A program made the translations under genes and the position numbers. From Ceratobasidium sp. AG-K (Eukaryota; Basidiomycota; Agaricomycetes; Cantharellales; Ceratobasidiaceae): a stretch of DNA of 64,000 nt. Positions 12,404-23,938 of the stretch are shown here, in pieces. The stretch spans positions 2,976,001 through 3,040,000 of the forward strand of contig JAWNGF010000006.1 in assembly GCA_037039685.1 (NCBI GenBank), written 5' to 3'. The first letter of the stretch is position 1, and each line of letters starts with the position of its first letter. The notes under the pieces were generated by a model. The model saw nothing but the letters and a program-made list of their open reading frames with translations, did not search any database and was not told the origin of the DNA.

Positions 12404-13371
12404 AGCACCTGACCTCCTCAGTTGCTTGGTTTCTGCCTGATTTTCGTACTTCCTTTTCTTTGCTTGTTCCTTTTTTGTTTGCTGCCTGGCACCTCCGTTT
12501 GCCTGCAGCGCGGGATTAGACGTGATGTGCTTTGCTGTTCCTTGTGGTGCCTGCGCCCATACTGTTTCTCTCGATAGCACTCGTGTACCGTCGATCGATA
12601 TAGCTATCAACAGAACTTGAGTCTTTCCATGATCGCCTGCCTCAAACTTTCGCTCTTGTGCGTGTGCCCTCGGCTCTTACTTTCCACCGCATCCTCCGTC
12701 TTACAGTTTTTGATGTCTCCGCTGGTACTTCTCCAAGCCAGCTCGTAATCTGCGAGTTTTTCATATATCCTCTACAGATTTTCCCTCAAAACTACTAATA
12801 TATGCGCCCTTCCCTTCAAATTTTCAGTAGCAACGCCTGGCAGCCCCTAGCGCTAAATGGATGCAGTGAGCTCTCAAATTCACCGATGCTTAGTAATCAT
12901 ACCGGTCTGAGCTTTGTGCCAGCCACACCACCACCCTCATCTACCACCTCCTATTCCTTAGCTCTTTTGACTCATAACTCGAGGCGGGACTTCACACTTG
13001 GACTCTGGTGTACCTGTGACATCGCCTATCATCGCCCGGATCCACCGCTCGCGAATTTTGATGAAGCTAGCCGGGTCTTGTCTCGCTTGTTCTGACGCAA
13101 ATATAAGCCCGTGGTATGAGAGCTTCGGGCACGGCATATCCCCTGGGACGTACCTTCATCCCGTATCACCATTAATTTATTCTCATAATGTTTACGCTGT
13201 CTTTTCTGATGCTGTTGCTGGCAACTATCTCTTTCTTAGCTTATGTTAGCAGAGGTGCCCAGTCTGTCAAAATGACGAGAAGCCTAGGTGGTATATCTAG
13301 CATGCACAATATTGCAGGGCGAGATCGGGCGTGAATGAAGACATTTAAAACAACCTCTTCCCTCTGTGGTG
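12404..13371. other. 3' region of AA9 gene B and intergenic
   Basis: Pyrimidine-rich 3' flank, then sequence without coding support. No repeat or RNA gene was recognised. Confidence 0.45.
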
Positions 13372-13376
13372 TCGTC

Positions 13377-14736
13377 CCTACGATCAATCACGATATCGAT
13401 GTGGCATATACCGTTCAAGCGTAAGCCCCGGTCTTGGAAATCTGGCTCTCGCCAACTAATACTAGGACTTAGCCTCGTAGGAGAGCAGACATTCAATCTG
13501 ATCGCAGATACTGCTCAAGTGACATCTGGGTCCGGGTGAGTATCCTCCACGCTCGCGGCCTCTCTCCGTCCTGAACTCCACAAAGGCCGGAAATTCCAAA
13601 CGATGCATATGCAGTAGACGGGCGTCCAGTTTCTGTACTTTACGGTAGTGGTTCATTTATCGGGGAGTTATATCAAGATACGGTACGTGGCTAGCCGGTT
13701 TTGGAGGCTCTTTATATTTAACTTTCCTGGCGTCATATTACTTTCGGAAATCTCTCTGCACGAAACCAGTCTATATCTGTGGCTACACGGGCAGAGGGAT
13801 TTGACGGCTTCGGAGGTACGGTGGCACTTCTAACATTTGGACTCTCCTGAATTGGCGGTCATAGGCATCCTTGGCTTAGGTCCAGTAGGACTGACTGCCG
13901 GAAACGTCGTTGGTTCTCACAACCTCATCCCTACCATAATGCAAAATCTTGATAACCAGGGCATCATTGAGGAAAACGTCCTTGGTGTATACATTCAACA
14001 GCTTACCGGTCTACATCCAACAATATATGCACAGAACCGCACGGAGATGAACGGAGAACTATCATTCGGGCGGCCAGACACAACTCGTTACACCGGAACA
14101 ATCACCTATGTAAATTCCACTCTCGGTCCGACCCTCCTCGTCCTACTGGGGAATTGACGTCGACGCTGTGACGTTCGATAGCCCAGAAAGCAAATATTGA
14201 CTCATTGGTGCCACCTCGGCGATCGTGGACACATTGCGTAGCATCTCCCATCTATGTATTTATCTGACCTTGAACATCAGGGTACAACGTTGACCTATAT
14301 CCCTGCGGCTGCCATGTCCGCCTTTCTTGCCGTATCAAACGGCAAACTTGACCCTTCAACTACCCTCCCGTCTTTCATTTCGAAGCCGACGTCGAACATC
14401 ATTTTTGTTATTGCGAACACGCAATTCACGCTTACACCCGACTAATATCCAGTTCCCAGGGAGCAATATCATCTTTTTGGACTTGACCAGATCTTATGCT
14501 ACGCATGGCTTGGAGAAGGAGGCGCTGGCGATTCTTTTAGCTTTATCATTGGCCAAAAGGTTCTAGAGCACTTTGTGAGTAGGTTGCAGCAGTAGGGCGC
14601 CGTGAATTCATCACACAATCCAACGTACTATACTTAGTACTCGGTCTATGATGCCACAAATAACAGTGACGTGGCACGGATACTCACAACTCCCTACAGG
14701 CGCACCTTGTGGCGTTACTCACTCTGTGCGCAATAA
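13377..14736 (+). pseudogene. Pepsin-family (A1) aspartic protease relic, polyporopepsin-like
   Basis: Fragments follow the order of a secreted A1 protease: HDIDVAYTVQA (about 13388), QTFNLIADTAQVTSG (13490-13534), GRPVSVLYGSGSFIGELYQD (13618-13677), GILGLGPVGLTAGN (13867-13908), NGELSFGRPDTTRYTGTITY (about 14050-14110), SYWGIDVDAVTFDS, SAIVDT, GTTLTYIPAAAMSAFL (about 14281), then after an in-frame stop DSFSFIIGQKVLEHF and, across an intron, YSVYDATNNS. The copy is broken. The first catalytic motif is DTA instead of DTG. The second, AIVDT, is separated from GTT by sequence with no usable splice donor. There is a frame change near 14125, and stops occur near 14182 and 14443. The long open block 13837-14157 is only a surviving piece. 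Confidence 0.85.
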
Positions 14737-15342
14737 CGCGGCATAGCTATGACTGGGTTGGACTATGGAATGAATGAACCTAAATATATTATATTCTCAA
14801 GCGACATAAATGAGATGCAGATTCCGTAACCGAGTCAAGATAGTCAAGTGGTTACAGCGCCTGTATGCGGCATCGAACGCTTGATTTTTACCACCTACAT
14901 GTCTGTAACTTGACCATCTTGACCCGTATTTTGTAGAGGCCATTACGGATTGGCCAGGTAAACCAGAGACTTTCTTGGCTAAGGATACGAATTCGGGGAA
15001 GCTCTTCATTCATGAAAATAATGGATTACTGTAATACTGTAAAAAATGATACACTAGCAAGGTTTTATTGCAATTGGCACCTTGACCACTGCCAAGTAGC
15101 ACGTACTGCTGGTATAAATACAGTTGTGAATACTTAGGTCGAACCATTGAGGCTTTCACTCTCAGAGAAATCTCCGTTCGCCGTACAATACGACGAGCTG
15201 CTCCGGCTACTACGTGAGTCTTCAGATCCCGTTGGGGAATCCTAATATCTGGGTTAACATCGAAGAATAGGAGTGAACCTGAGACCAACCAGGCTTGAGC
15301 CTCTTCCCCGCTCTAGCTGATCATGGATATTAATTTCAGAGC
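14737..15342. other. Intergenic, nothing firm
   Basis: Two short minus-strand frames (about 14797-15009 and 15010-15288) have unremarkable composition and no recognised domain. They are not called as genes. Confidence 0.4.
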
Positions 15343-16996
15343 TCAAGATGGTAAAGTTCTGGTAGTTGTGACGTCCATCGGCAAATGGTCAGACCGCCAA
15401 GGTTTTGCTCGGTCAGATCGTACAGCCAACTAATTCAGACTGACTCAAGTACTCACATGTTGATCCGTTAGGTCTTCATTCCGATGGATCCCAGTATTAC
15501 TACTTCCTCCACCAACGTAACCAGTACCACGGCTTATGCCATGAGTCACAACAGTATGCAACGTGTGCGATCCTTGGGGTGCTTGCTGAATGTTTGCCCC
15601 TTGCAAGCGGCTTCGCCAAAACAGCGTGGATAAGCGGCTTGCAATTGAAGCTGAACCGGGGCGCTCCTCGGGCTTCCATCTCCAGCACAGCAACATAGTA
15701 TCCCATAGTCCATCGGGTATACCCACCTCAGGGCGAGGAGGAAGCCTTTGCTGGAATGCCACAGCGTGAACAGCTGCTATGTCTGTCATCCCATCGTATG
15801 GAACGCTGCCAGTTATTATTTCCTAATTGATTAATTGAAACAGGTGCAGGTTTGAATAGAGCAATGGTACATACCAATAAAGTCTAAGAATATTTCATAT
15901 GTGTATTGGTTAGCGCGCTCCCACCGGGAGGTTTGTTGCCGTACCATGCCAAGCGCATATACGTCTGCTTCTCTGCTCGGTTTTGCGCCGTCAACCAGGA
16001 AAAGCTCAGGTGCCTAGGGAACGCAAACATTAGTACAGAATATGCAGGTGAATCCTATCGGGACACACCGTCCATCTCGACCTCGTCCCGAGGCGTGTGG
16101 TCACCTGAGCTGCTGGTACGAGAGCTTTGAGCAACGGATCACCAAAATCGCCAATCATTGCAGTCCCTTCGGTTGAGATAAAAATGTTTTCCTAGCGCGA
16201 TATATCAATTCATCGTGGGATGGCCAGCGCGCTCCAAAGCCCTATGATACCAGTACTCACCCCTTTCAGATCACCGTGAACCTGAGGTGGGTGATTAGTA
16301 TATCAAAGCTGTGAACATGATTCCGAGCCTATCTTACCATTCCATGTTCGTGGATATATGATACACCCCTGGAAACGTCAATGCACTGGGCCATAAATCA
16401 ATACTTGATACTAGTAGGTAAAAGGTGTTCCCTACCATCGAGTGACGGTCAATATTTGGGTGATCCCTGAGATAAATTGGTGCAACCCTAGTCGCAATTG
16501 CCGGATACACAACGGCAAATTCGTCCCGAAAGTTCGCACATCCCATCAATGGCATCACATTTCGATGGCGCAACCCTGCCCAAACGGCCAGCTCAACAGC
16601 GGCAGCCTGAATAAATTTATTAAATGATTTCTCCCTTATTGATTTAGCCAAGTAAAGACATCTTCGTACCTTAGCTGCTTCTTGGCTATATAGACGAGGC
16701 GGTAGTCTGAAGGATTTGATAATCACAGCCTGATTATCGAGTAATCGCCCCTTGTAGACCATTCCAAGGCCCCGTCGTGCGAATGGGTTCAGTGCGCAGC
16801 CGGTCGGATCGATTAATGACGTCAAGTCGACAATACCGTGCTCTGCCAGCGTAGCGGTGACCTTTTTGACGGGTATTGTGCCAGAAGTCGATACATAGTG
16901 ACCGACCGGGTTCAGGCCTATGTAGGTCCAGAGCAACGAGCACGTACCGTATCATCGCTGGCCAATATACCCAAGTCAACGATGCTTTGAGCCATA
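15343..16996 (-). CDS. TKL-type protein kinase K1
   Basis: A multi-exon kinase. The N-lobe (16800-16440) has a glycine loop FARRGLGMVYKGRL, the ATP-site lysine in AVIIKSFRLP and LRHRNVMPLMG. The catalytic loop is VHGDLKG (about 16285), the metal site IGDFGDP (about 16150), the activation-segment end APELFLVDG (about 16000), and the C-lobe end WRWKPEERPGSASI (about 15660). The HRD arginine is Gly, as in every kinase of this window, so this is a family feature rather than decay. The first glycine of the loop is Arg. Splicing the donor after DLTDQH to an acceptor near 15430 gives a tail ending TRTLPS-stop at 15343. The N-terminal exon (possibly MAQSIVDLGILASDD near 16995) does not join in frame with the obvious splice sites, so the start is uncertain. 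Substrate unknown. Confidence 0.7.
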
Positions 16997-17043
16997 GCTT
17001 GACCCTGGCGTCAGCTTCTCGTAAGTCAGGGAGAGACTGGGCT

Positions 17044-18320
17044 CTACCTACGAGGGCAGGGGTCGGGGAATAGGATGCACAGCTGATCATTGATGTTCTT
17101 GATGGTTGGACGTTCCAATGGAGCTTCAGACCAACAGGAAACCAACAACTCCCACAAGCTATCATCGATAACACAGCCAGTTTCTGGACGAGGTGGGTGT
17201 CTCTTCTCAAAAGCGACCATCACGATTACCCTGTTGTCACTGAACTCTTCGTATGGGATCTTTCCAGTCAAGATTTCCTAGTAAAGTTGCCAATGTCAGG
17301 AGAGCAAATGCACCCAGACATCCGTATTCACCAGCATCGTCTGAGCGCACTTCTGAGCTAAAGTTATTCCGGTACTGATTCCTATAAACTTACCATGGCG
17401 CATGCATATACATCTGCCTGCTTGGTCGCCTGTGGGCACTCGTCTTCCAATAAGAGCTCGGGAGCCTGGGCGAAAGAAGTCAGTCCCAATATTCCACCAA
17501 GGAGAATACTTTTATACCGCCCAACGCATTGAACAACTATGTCTAACGGTGTTCGAGAACTTCAGGGTGACATCCTTCAGCCAGGAATTCCCGAAATCCG
17601 CTATTAGGGCAACTCCGTGGTCTGATACCATCACGTTTGCCTTTAATATATTAATATAAATTGTAAGCTTTCCATAGGTTCAGGAACTGACAGATTTTAG
17701 ATCGCCATGAACCTTCAAATTCCTAAAATAAAACCACAGCAGCAGAGGTAAGTGGTCGAGCGACCTACCATTCCACTGGCATGAATATAGCATAAACCTG
17801 CGCAAACTTCTTTACACTATGGCCCATTGAGTTCGCTCCCATTGTATACAAGCTGAATCTCACTTACAAGGCGGATTCGATTCACTTTTTGATTTAGCCT
17901 TATGTATTGCATTAGGCTGCCATTATCCATCCACTCAGATATCATAGAGATATGGCCGCGAAAAAGGGCGAGTCCCATCAATGGTAATACGTTGCAGTGC
18001 TGAAGTTTAGACCAATGATATAACTCCCTAGCAGCATGCTGCACCAGAGTGAGAGGAGTCAGTCCACGGACTGTCGCTACCGAATTACAAAGAAAAGCAA
18101 TTCCGACCTTAAGTATCTTCCTCCTTTGATCGTCTGCTTGGGGGCCGTCATAAACCCGGAGGCATTTGATGGCTATTTTGGTGCCATTGTACAGCTCTCC
18201 CCGATAAACATCGCAGAACCCTCCACCGGTGTATGGGTTTTTACTACAAGCTGCTAGGTTAATACAGGCTGTAAGGTTCGAGCAGCTGCGTTTAGTCAAT
18301 GCATTGATAACGTCCTCCAT
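17044..18320 (-). CDS. TKL-type protein kinase K2
   Basis: The ATG at 18320 starts MEDVINALTKRSCSNLTA. A glycine loop (TGGGFCDVYRGEL), lysine (IAIKCLRVYDG), LQHCNVLPLMG and MISEWMDNGSLMQYIRL follow. VHGDLKS is at about 17705, ANVMVSDHGVALIADFGNS at about 17640-17585, APELLLEDECPQ at about 17465, DVYACAMV, and the C-lobe end SCWSEAPLERPTIKN at about 17115. All core motifs are present, so it is probably active. The stop at 17044 leaves almost no C-terminal extension, but a donor there could join a longer tail. It lies head-to-tail with K1, only about 50-100 bases apart, so a two-kinase transcript cannot be excluded. A coding-like piece at 18443-18691 may be an upstream exon. Confidence 0.75.
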
Positions 18321-18442
18321 CGACTAGAGAGTTGAAGTCCAAACATTATATACAGCTAAATTCTAGGCTGGTTGCGCTTACAGAGGTACTGGTAATAAAA
18401 TCTTCCTCAGGGCAGGACAGTGAAGGTCGAGGATCCATACTC

Positions 18443-18691
18443 TTAGCGCAAAGGAATATAATGTTCCTGTGAGTAAGGCGAAGTAATTATAAAAGACAGA
18501 GGCTGGAGGATACAGATATACACTCGATCCTTGGTGATGGTTTGGTTCATTCCTCTGGCGCCTGTAGCGTAAACATAGCGAAGCTTGGTTTCAACCAATC
18601 GGATTGTGCTGACGTGACATGACATATTGGGATCGCTTACAGGAGTGATGAGCGCACAACTCAGGCCACCTGTATGCGGATGGATCCACAC
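18443..18691 (-). CDS. Orphan coding-like segment, possible upstream exon of K2
   Basis: The minus-strand frame reads VWIHPHTGGLSCALITPV, then MSCHVSTIRLVETKLRYVYA and GMNQTITKDRV, with a donor-like GTATAT after KDR. The composition is protein-like, but no family is recognised and no acceptor joining it to K2 was proved. It could be an exon of K2 or of a lost gene. Confidence 0.3.
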   Translation of the reverse strand: MWIHPHTGGLSCALITPVSDPNMSCHVSTIRLVETKLRYVYATGARGMNQTITKDRVYICILQPLSFIITSPYSQEHYIPLR

Positions 18692-18959
18692 TTTTCCCTC
18701 GAACTAGGTCTTTCGCCCAGTTTAGAATGTTTCACAATTCACCAGATATGCGTCCAGGCAGAGCGCGAACGTATACTTTCTTGGCACGTTTTGGGTGACC
18801 GTGATCGGGACAATAATTCGCCATGATAGGGCCCACGTGTATATGTATATGCACAGTTCGGGGAATGGCTTGGCAATACAAAGGAATTAGCTATCGATGA
18901 GTCGAGGAGCGTGGCTACAATAATATAGTGTATATTTGAATATTTAACGGGTAGATGTA
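18692..18959. other. AT-rich intergenic
   Basis: No coding or repeat structure recognised. Confidence 0.4.
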
Positions 18960-20210
18960 AAATGATTTAGATACTCTAGAATACAGGAACTAGTTATCTA
19001 GCCCGATACTCTCTCCCGTGGAAAGCCGCCTGTCAGAGAAGCCATATATCATACGCATATCCCTCACAACCGTATTGCTGACGCTCGTATTGTTGACTCC
19101 TGTATTGATGATATCCATACTGCCGATACCCATACCGCCGATACCTAAGTTTCTCAGACCCCCCTCATTCGTTGCGTGGGGTGGATCATAACCGCCCTTT
19201 TTCGTGGTCCAGGTTTCGTTCTCTCCATCGCCTGGGTCCTCATCATCCGTTCCGTCCTTTTGGTTCCCGGGGGGTCTTCGATCGTATGGGGGCACTACGA
19301 CGTAAGTTGGGATTCGAGGGGGACTCTTTCCCGAGCCCGAGACTGGTGTGGGTCCCGATTGATTGAGCTCCCCCGTCGGCTCACATCTTGGGCGTGACCA
19401 CGCCTACAGCTACTTTGGGCCGAGTCCCTAGCATGCGACTCGCTGCTCCTTCGGTCTGCGGGTTCGGGCGGGGGATGAGCTCAGAGCGGCGGTGTTCTGG
19501 GGCGAGGTAGATTCACACCAGTTGCATGAATGAGTTAAATTATGTTACCGCTAAATTGCGCATTCACGTTGAGGTTACCTAAAGGCCGACGTCTGGGAGC
19601 AGAGTTTAAATACATGCCCGACAAGCCGATATAAATCGATTCCAGTGGGTCTCAAGCTTGTTGTTCGTCAGGGTGGAGATTTTGCTGCTGAGATAAGCCA
19701 ATAAGCGACAATTGGTTGAACGAAATAGTGATATATGCTGGGGTAGCACTCACCTTTGCCTCCAAGACCTCAGCCGTCGAGCTGCGGGACCGGTGAAACC
19801 GCTTTCCGGACTCCTGACTGTTTTGATCTGGCTGTGCAGGTCGTCGAATCAAATCACACAGACCTTTCAACACATTGGCCATGGAGGGATGCCTTCCAGG
19901 AATAGGGTCCCCGCATTTCTTAGCAATCCTCCAGAGTTCCCGGGCACTGGAATTAGTCGAGATGAACGAATAGGGAGGATTTTGTGCCAGTAGCATAATA
20001 AGTACCTGTCGGTCCTCCTTGCCAGCGTACGGGGCCTCCCCTGTGGGGTTTCCTAATGTCGGGTGCAATGTTACCACTATTATCAGATGTCCTATGGAGC
20101 AAATAATACGTACCGATACTGTCTAAAAGTGGGCTAATAAATGCTAAACCGGTTTAAGCAAAAGGGAAGTCATACTGGACCATATGCATACAGTCGCTAA
20201 CAAAAGTCCT
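18960..20210 (-). pseudogene. Truncated kinase copy K3 (C-lobe and tail only)
   Basis: Only the end of a kinase survives: a degraded SDVYAFGMV-like stretch (about 20190), then GEAPYAGKEDRQVLIMLL, ELWRIAKKCGDPIPGRHP and MANVLKGLCDLI (20040-19840). The tail, TTKKGGYDPPHA and RRLSTGESIGLDN, ends at 18990. There is no N-lobe, HGDLK or DFG. DNA landmarks run parallel to kinase K4 downstream. A 'gaggttacctaaaggc' at about 19573 matches 'gaggttagctaaaggc' at about 22222, and 'gttatctagcccgatac' at 18993 matches 'gttatctagtccgatac' at 21348. It is therefore a broken segmental duplicate of K4. Confidence 0.7.
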
Positions 20211-20506
20211 GCAACATGTGATCGGAAACACGATTTTCACCACTGTGGGCAGTGTGACGGACAAACAGCAGAGTTTCAAGGATTAATTAATTAATTAATA
20301 ATGTAAATAAGCTTCTTAGCTACAATAATACATGTTTCTGTGGTACCCCAACCCACAGGTGGCGAGCTATAGAGTTGTTCGCATGGTAGGGGGCTACAAG
20401 TACACTGTGTGGGCTAGGCGGGCTGAATCCTTGTGATCTAAACATTGAAAACCCATAGTCCAAAGCACTGACCATGACCGCTTTCAGCTATATTTTCACT
20501 GAACCT
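20211..20506. other. Intergenic between K3 relic and foldback element
   Basis: Contains a short (taat)n run near 20285. Nothing else recognised. Confidence 0.4.
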
Positions 20507-20718
20507 TACACAGAGTCGAAAAAGAAATGCACACGTGACCTAGATCAGTGCATATGGACAGCGACGAGCAATAGAGCATTCTGGTGGCTTAGCTGAATTA
20601 GTGTAACTTGTAGATAACCGATAATATTCTATGTATACCAATTTTCAGGATGTTCTCAGCATTTCTTGACATTGTAGGGCTGAGATACAATCAGAGTGGC
20701 TGTGCATTTCTTTTTTGG
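20507..20718 (+). repeat. Left arm of foldback inverted repeat
   Basis: 212 bases, reverse-complementary to 20793-21004. Confidence 0.9.
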
Positions 20719-20792
20719 ATTTATGTACTTGTCTCATTTTTAAAACCAGAGCCCCGTAGTGCATATCGAGATTATGCCCCACCAGCACAAAC

Positions 20793-21004
20793 CCAAAAAA
20801 GAAATGCACAGCCACTCTGATTGTATCTCAGCCCTACAATGTCAAGAAATGCTGAGAACATCCTGAAAATTGGTATACATAGAATATTATCGGTTATCTA
20901 CAAGTTACACTAATTCAGCTAAGCCACCAGAATGCTCTATTGCTCGTCGCTGTCCATATGCACTGATCTAGGTCACGTGTGCATTTCTTTTTCGACTCAG
21001 TGTA
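20793..21004 (-). repeat. Right arm of foldback inverted repeat
   Basis: 212 bases, reverse-complementary to 20507-20718. Confidence 0.9.
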
Positions 21005-21348
21005 GTACATCAAGTGCAATGACCGACCACTCTACCAAAAGTTGAATTTCTCATTCGGCTCGTGAGATTTTGTAATGACGAGGACTATCTCGTCCGGCTC
21101 GTAATAAGTTAAGAGCACTCACGAGATCTTACGACCCCAGACGAGTATTTTGCTCGTTCGTCTCCCGAGCGGTTCCAAGTCATCCCGAGGGGTCTGGACC
21201 GATTTGTATCTAGAGGTCAGACTATTGTGAATCAAGTAGCACCCAAAGGTCAATCATTGAACGAGGCGAAAGCACTGTCAAGAATACATGCAATAGGATA
21301 TAAATAACGTGAATAACCAAATTAGATACCTAGAGATACACAAGCCGG
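21005..21348. other. Intergenic, CTCGTG-rich
   Basis: Repeated ctcgtg/cacgag words in both orientations (about 21058-21180) suggest an old unclassified repeat. No gene. Confidence 0.35.
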
Positions 21349-21562
21349 TTATCTAGTCCGATACAGTCCCCCGAGGAAAGCCGCCTGGCGGAGGAGGCTC
21401 GCTAGATCAGGATCTTCTCCATCCGACGTGCTTGTTTGGTCGTCATCGTTGTCCGAGTTGAATGAACTTGTTTCGTCCCAATCCGCATCCGAAGCGCTTG
21501 GGTCGCTCGAGTAACCCGAATAGGAAGAGCTAACGTCATCCCTGTATGCGTAGGTATCATAT

Positions 21563-23938
21563 TTAGCGTAGCGGGACGCCATAACCACCCCTCTTGGTGA
21601 GACCACTTTCTTCCTCTTCGTCGCTACTACTGGAACTTTCGTCCGATTCACTTTCAGGCTGGTAATCTGAATCATTTTCGGATTCTTCATCATCCTCAGA
21701 TTCTTCATCGTCATCAGATTCCGCGACCCAGTCATTGAACGGTGTCTCCGGACGCCCGTTTGCCTCCTCGTCGTCTGTCTGGTCTTCGTCGTCGGCGTCC
21801 TCGGATCCGTCCTCTAGATCCTCGGACTTCTTTGGTACAATGGGGGTACTGCCGCGTGAGTCGAATTTTAGAGGGTGAGGTGTTTCTCGTCGAAATACAA
21901 TCTAATGAGGCAAAGAATCAGTCACCTCGTCGGGACATTTCAAACGATTTTCCAGACTCAGACTAACCTCGAAAACGCTCTGAATCTTGGGTAAACCGAA
22001 ATTAATTTGGCCCCCCTGCCGACTTGCATTATCTCGATTGCGAAAGCGGGTAGGCTCACACCGAGCTAAAGCCTTGGTACGTGATATGCTCCTTCTATAG
22101 TCAGCGGCTTCGTGCACAACTAGACGTTCAAAGAAGGGGTTGCCTAGGGCGATACGGATCAAGGTCAGTTGCGCGAAGAGGCCAAACAATGAGTATTACC
22201 ACAGGATGGGGAATTGGTGTTGAGGTTAGCTAAAGGCTCTCTCTTGATAGGAGAGTTCAACCTCATGCCGGACAAGCTCGTCATAATCGAGCACAACGCG
22301 TCTGTTGAAGCCTGTCGTTTGTTGGGGTGGGGAATAATTTGCTATCGTGAAGTAATCAACGAACTTCAGCCGTGGCGCGATGGTGCAAACTCCCAGTGCA
22401 ACACTTACGTTCGCCTCCTTGCTGTCGGCCATCAAGCTACGGTTCCGGCTAACATGCCTCCCAAAGCTCGAGGTGTTTTCATCCTGCGATGGAGTCCGTC
22501 GAGCCAAAGCGCGTAAGCTTTTCAGCACAGAAGCCATCGAGGGTCGCCTTGCAGGCACCGGGTTCCAGCATTCCTTGGCAATCCTGGAGAGTTCCCGGTT
22601 GACGGTACTAGTCAGCAAAGGGGGATAAGGTGGCCTGAGTGCAAGCAGCATATTGAGCACAAGCCGATCAGATTTATCTGCGTACGGGATCTCCCCCGTG
22701 AGGGCCTCCTAAGGATTGACACTATGTTACCACCCGTCAAGTACCTTAGGGAGCAGGCGATACGTACAAATATTGTCTAAGCGAGGATTCATCAATACAT
22801 GGCTAGTTCAAGCGAGGGGGAAAGTCATACCAAGCCATACGCATACACGTCCGTCTCTCGGGTCACTTCCGAATCGTATTCTCTCACTAGCTCTGGTGCC
22901 TAGTAATTGCTCTTAGTCCTACGGATGATGAACTAGAAAAGAACCCATACCATCCATCTTAGCGTCATGCCGCGTTCCTGGGCAGTCCTTGTGGATTCCA
23001 GCCTCAGGGGACTTAGCTTTACACTTCCGAAGTCGGTGATCATTGCACGTCCGCTTTGAGAAACCATAATGTTGAGCTGATGGGCGAGTTGGCATGAGCA
23101 AAGAGTCGGGGTTGTAAAAAGTGTGCTTTGGGATCTCACAGCTTTGATGTCTCCGTGAATCTGTTGGAATTGTGAATCCGTAAACAATACACTAGTGCCA
23201 AAGGAACATACCATGTCATTGTCGTGAATATACCTCAGCCCTGCGGCGATGTGCTCACACTGACCGAATGAGCCTTGGCTACACTTGACGCGAAATCACC
23301 CACAAGTTTAACCCGGTCTGCTTTTGGATTCTGCCTGAGATACTGCAATAGGTGCCCATTGTCCATCCACTCGGAAACCATGGCTATCCCGCCCCGAAAG
23401 TATGCAAATCCCAGGAGCGGAACTATGTTACGATGTCGCAACTTGGACCAGCAATAAAACTCTCTTGCCGCAAGCTTCCAGATCCCATATTCGAATTAGC
23501 CCGCGCAAAGATAGGATAATCAAACCATACCTTGATTGACATTCTCTTATCATGGGCGCTGTCCTTCTCGTCACGTATCCTCAAGGACTTCAGCGCAATC
23601 TTTGTTCCACTACGCAATCTACCCTGGTAAATACTGCTGTAACCTCCTCCTGCATATGGTTGATCTGTGAAAGTGACTGGATCGATATGCGACGTAAGAT
23701 CCGAACAGCCTCTATCAGTTAATTCCAGCATAATCTGGCCCGCAGACTAAGGACCAAATGGGGACGGAAAATTAAAGTGGTGTGATAATTAAGTTACATT
23801 GTTCTAGATACTACCCAAGCGACTTACCATGTAGCGACGGAGACGCAAATCCCCTCCTTCGGAATCCGAAGGCCAGGCGGGTGACGAGAACCCGTCGAGA
23901 TCGCTGCTTTGTTCGCGAAACTGAGAGCGAGACATCAT
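21563..23938 (-). CDS. TKL-type protein kinase K4 with long acidic C-terminal tail
   Basis: A short first exon from the ATG at 23938 (MMSRSQFREQSSDLDG) is followed by IMLELTDRGCSDLTSHIDP. Next come a glycine loop AGGGYSSIYQGRL, a lysine in IALKSLRIRDE, MRHRNIVPLLGFAY, MVSEWMDNGHLLQYLRQNP, IHGDIKA (about 23150), MITDFGSVKL (about 23035) and the C-lobe end RIAKECWNPVPARRPSMA (about 22590). Instead of stopping at 22226, splicing KEAN to QIIPHPNKRQASTD, then SPSCG to NPFFERLVVHEAADYRRS, then QSVFE to IVFRRETPHPLKF, keeps one frame. It yields a tail with many Asp/Glu/Ser (VAESDDDEESEDDEESEND) ending GGYGVPLR-stop at 21563. A second S/D-rich frame at 21349-21735 may be a further exon, but no splice phase fits. 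The truncated K3 is its paralogue. Confidence 0.65.

Larger units (their letters stand above)
20507..21004. mobile_element. 498-base foldback element (non-autonomous, possible TA-target MITE)
   Basis: The left arm 20507-20718 and right arm 20793-21004 are inverted copies of each other, 212 bases each, with only an occasional mismatch (TACACAGAGTCG versus TACACTGAGTCG at the tips). They flank a 74-base loop. If the terminal repeat is read as CACWGAGTCGAAAAAG, both ends are flanked by TA, the target duplication used by Tc1/mariner elements. No transposase frame is present. Each arm carries CACGTG-like and TTCTTTTT motifs. A transcript would fold into a long hairpin. Confidence 0.85.

Noticed and set aside
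11459..12610. 383-codon minus-strand open frame
   Set aside because: Antisense of AA9 gene B, crossing its introns; composition is the mirror of the CBM1 linker.
16734..17210. Minus-strand frame spanning the K1-K2 gap as a fused protein
   Set aside because: Most of it is out of frame with the K2 C-lobe motifs; a two-kinase fusion is possible but not shown by any in-frame splice I could find.
20280..20305. (taat)n run as an origin or regulatory element
   Set aside because: Too short and common in AT-rich fungal spacers.
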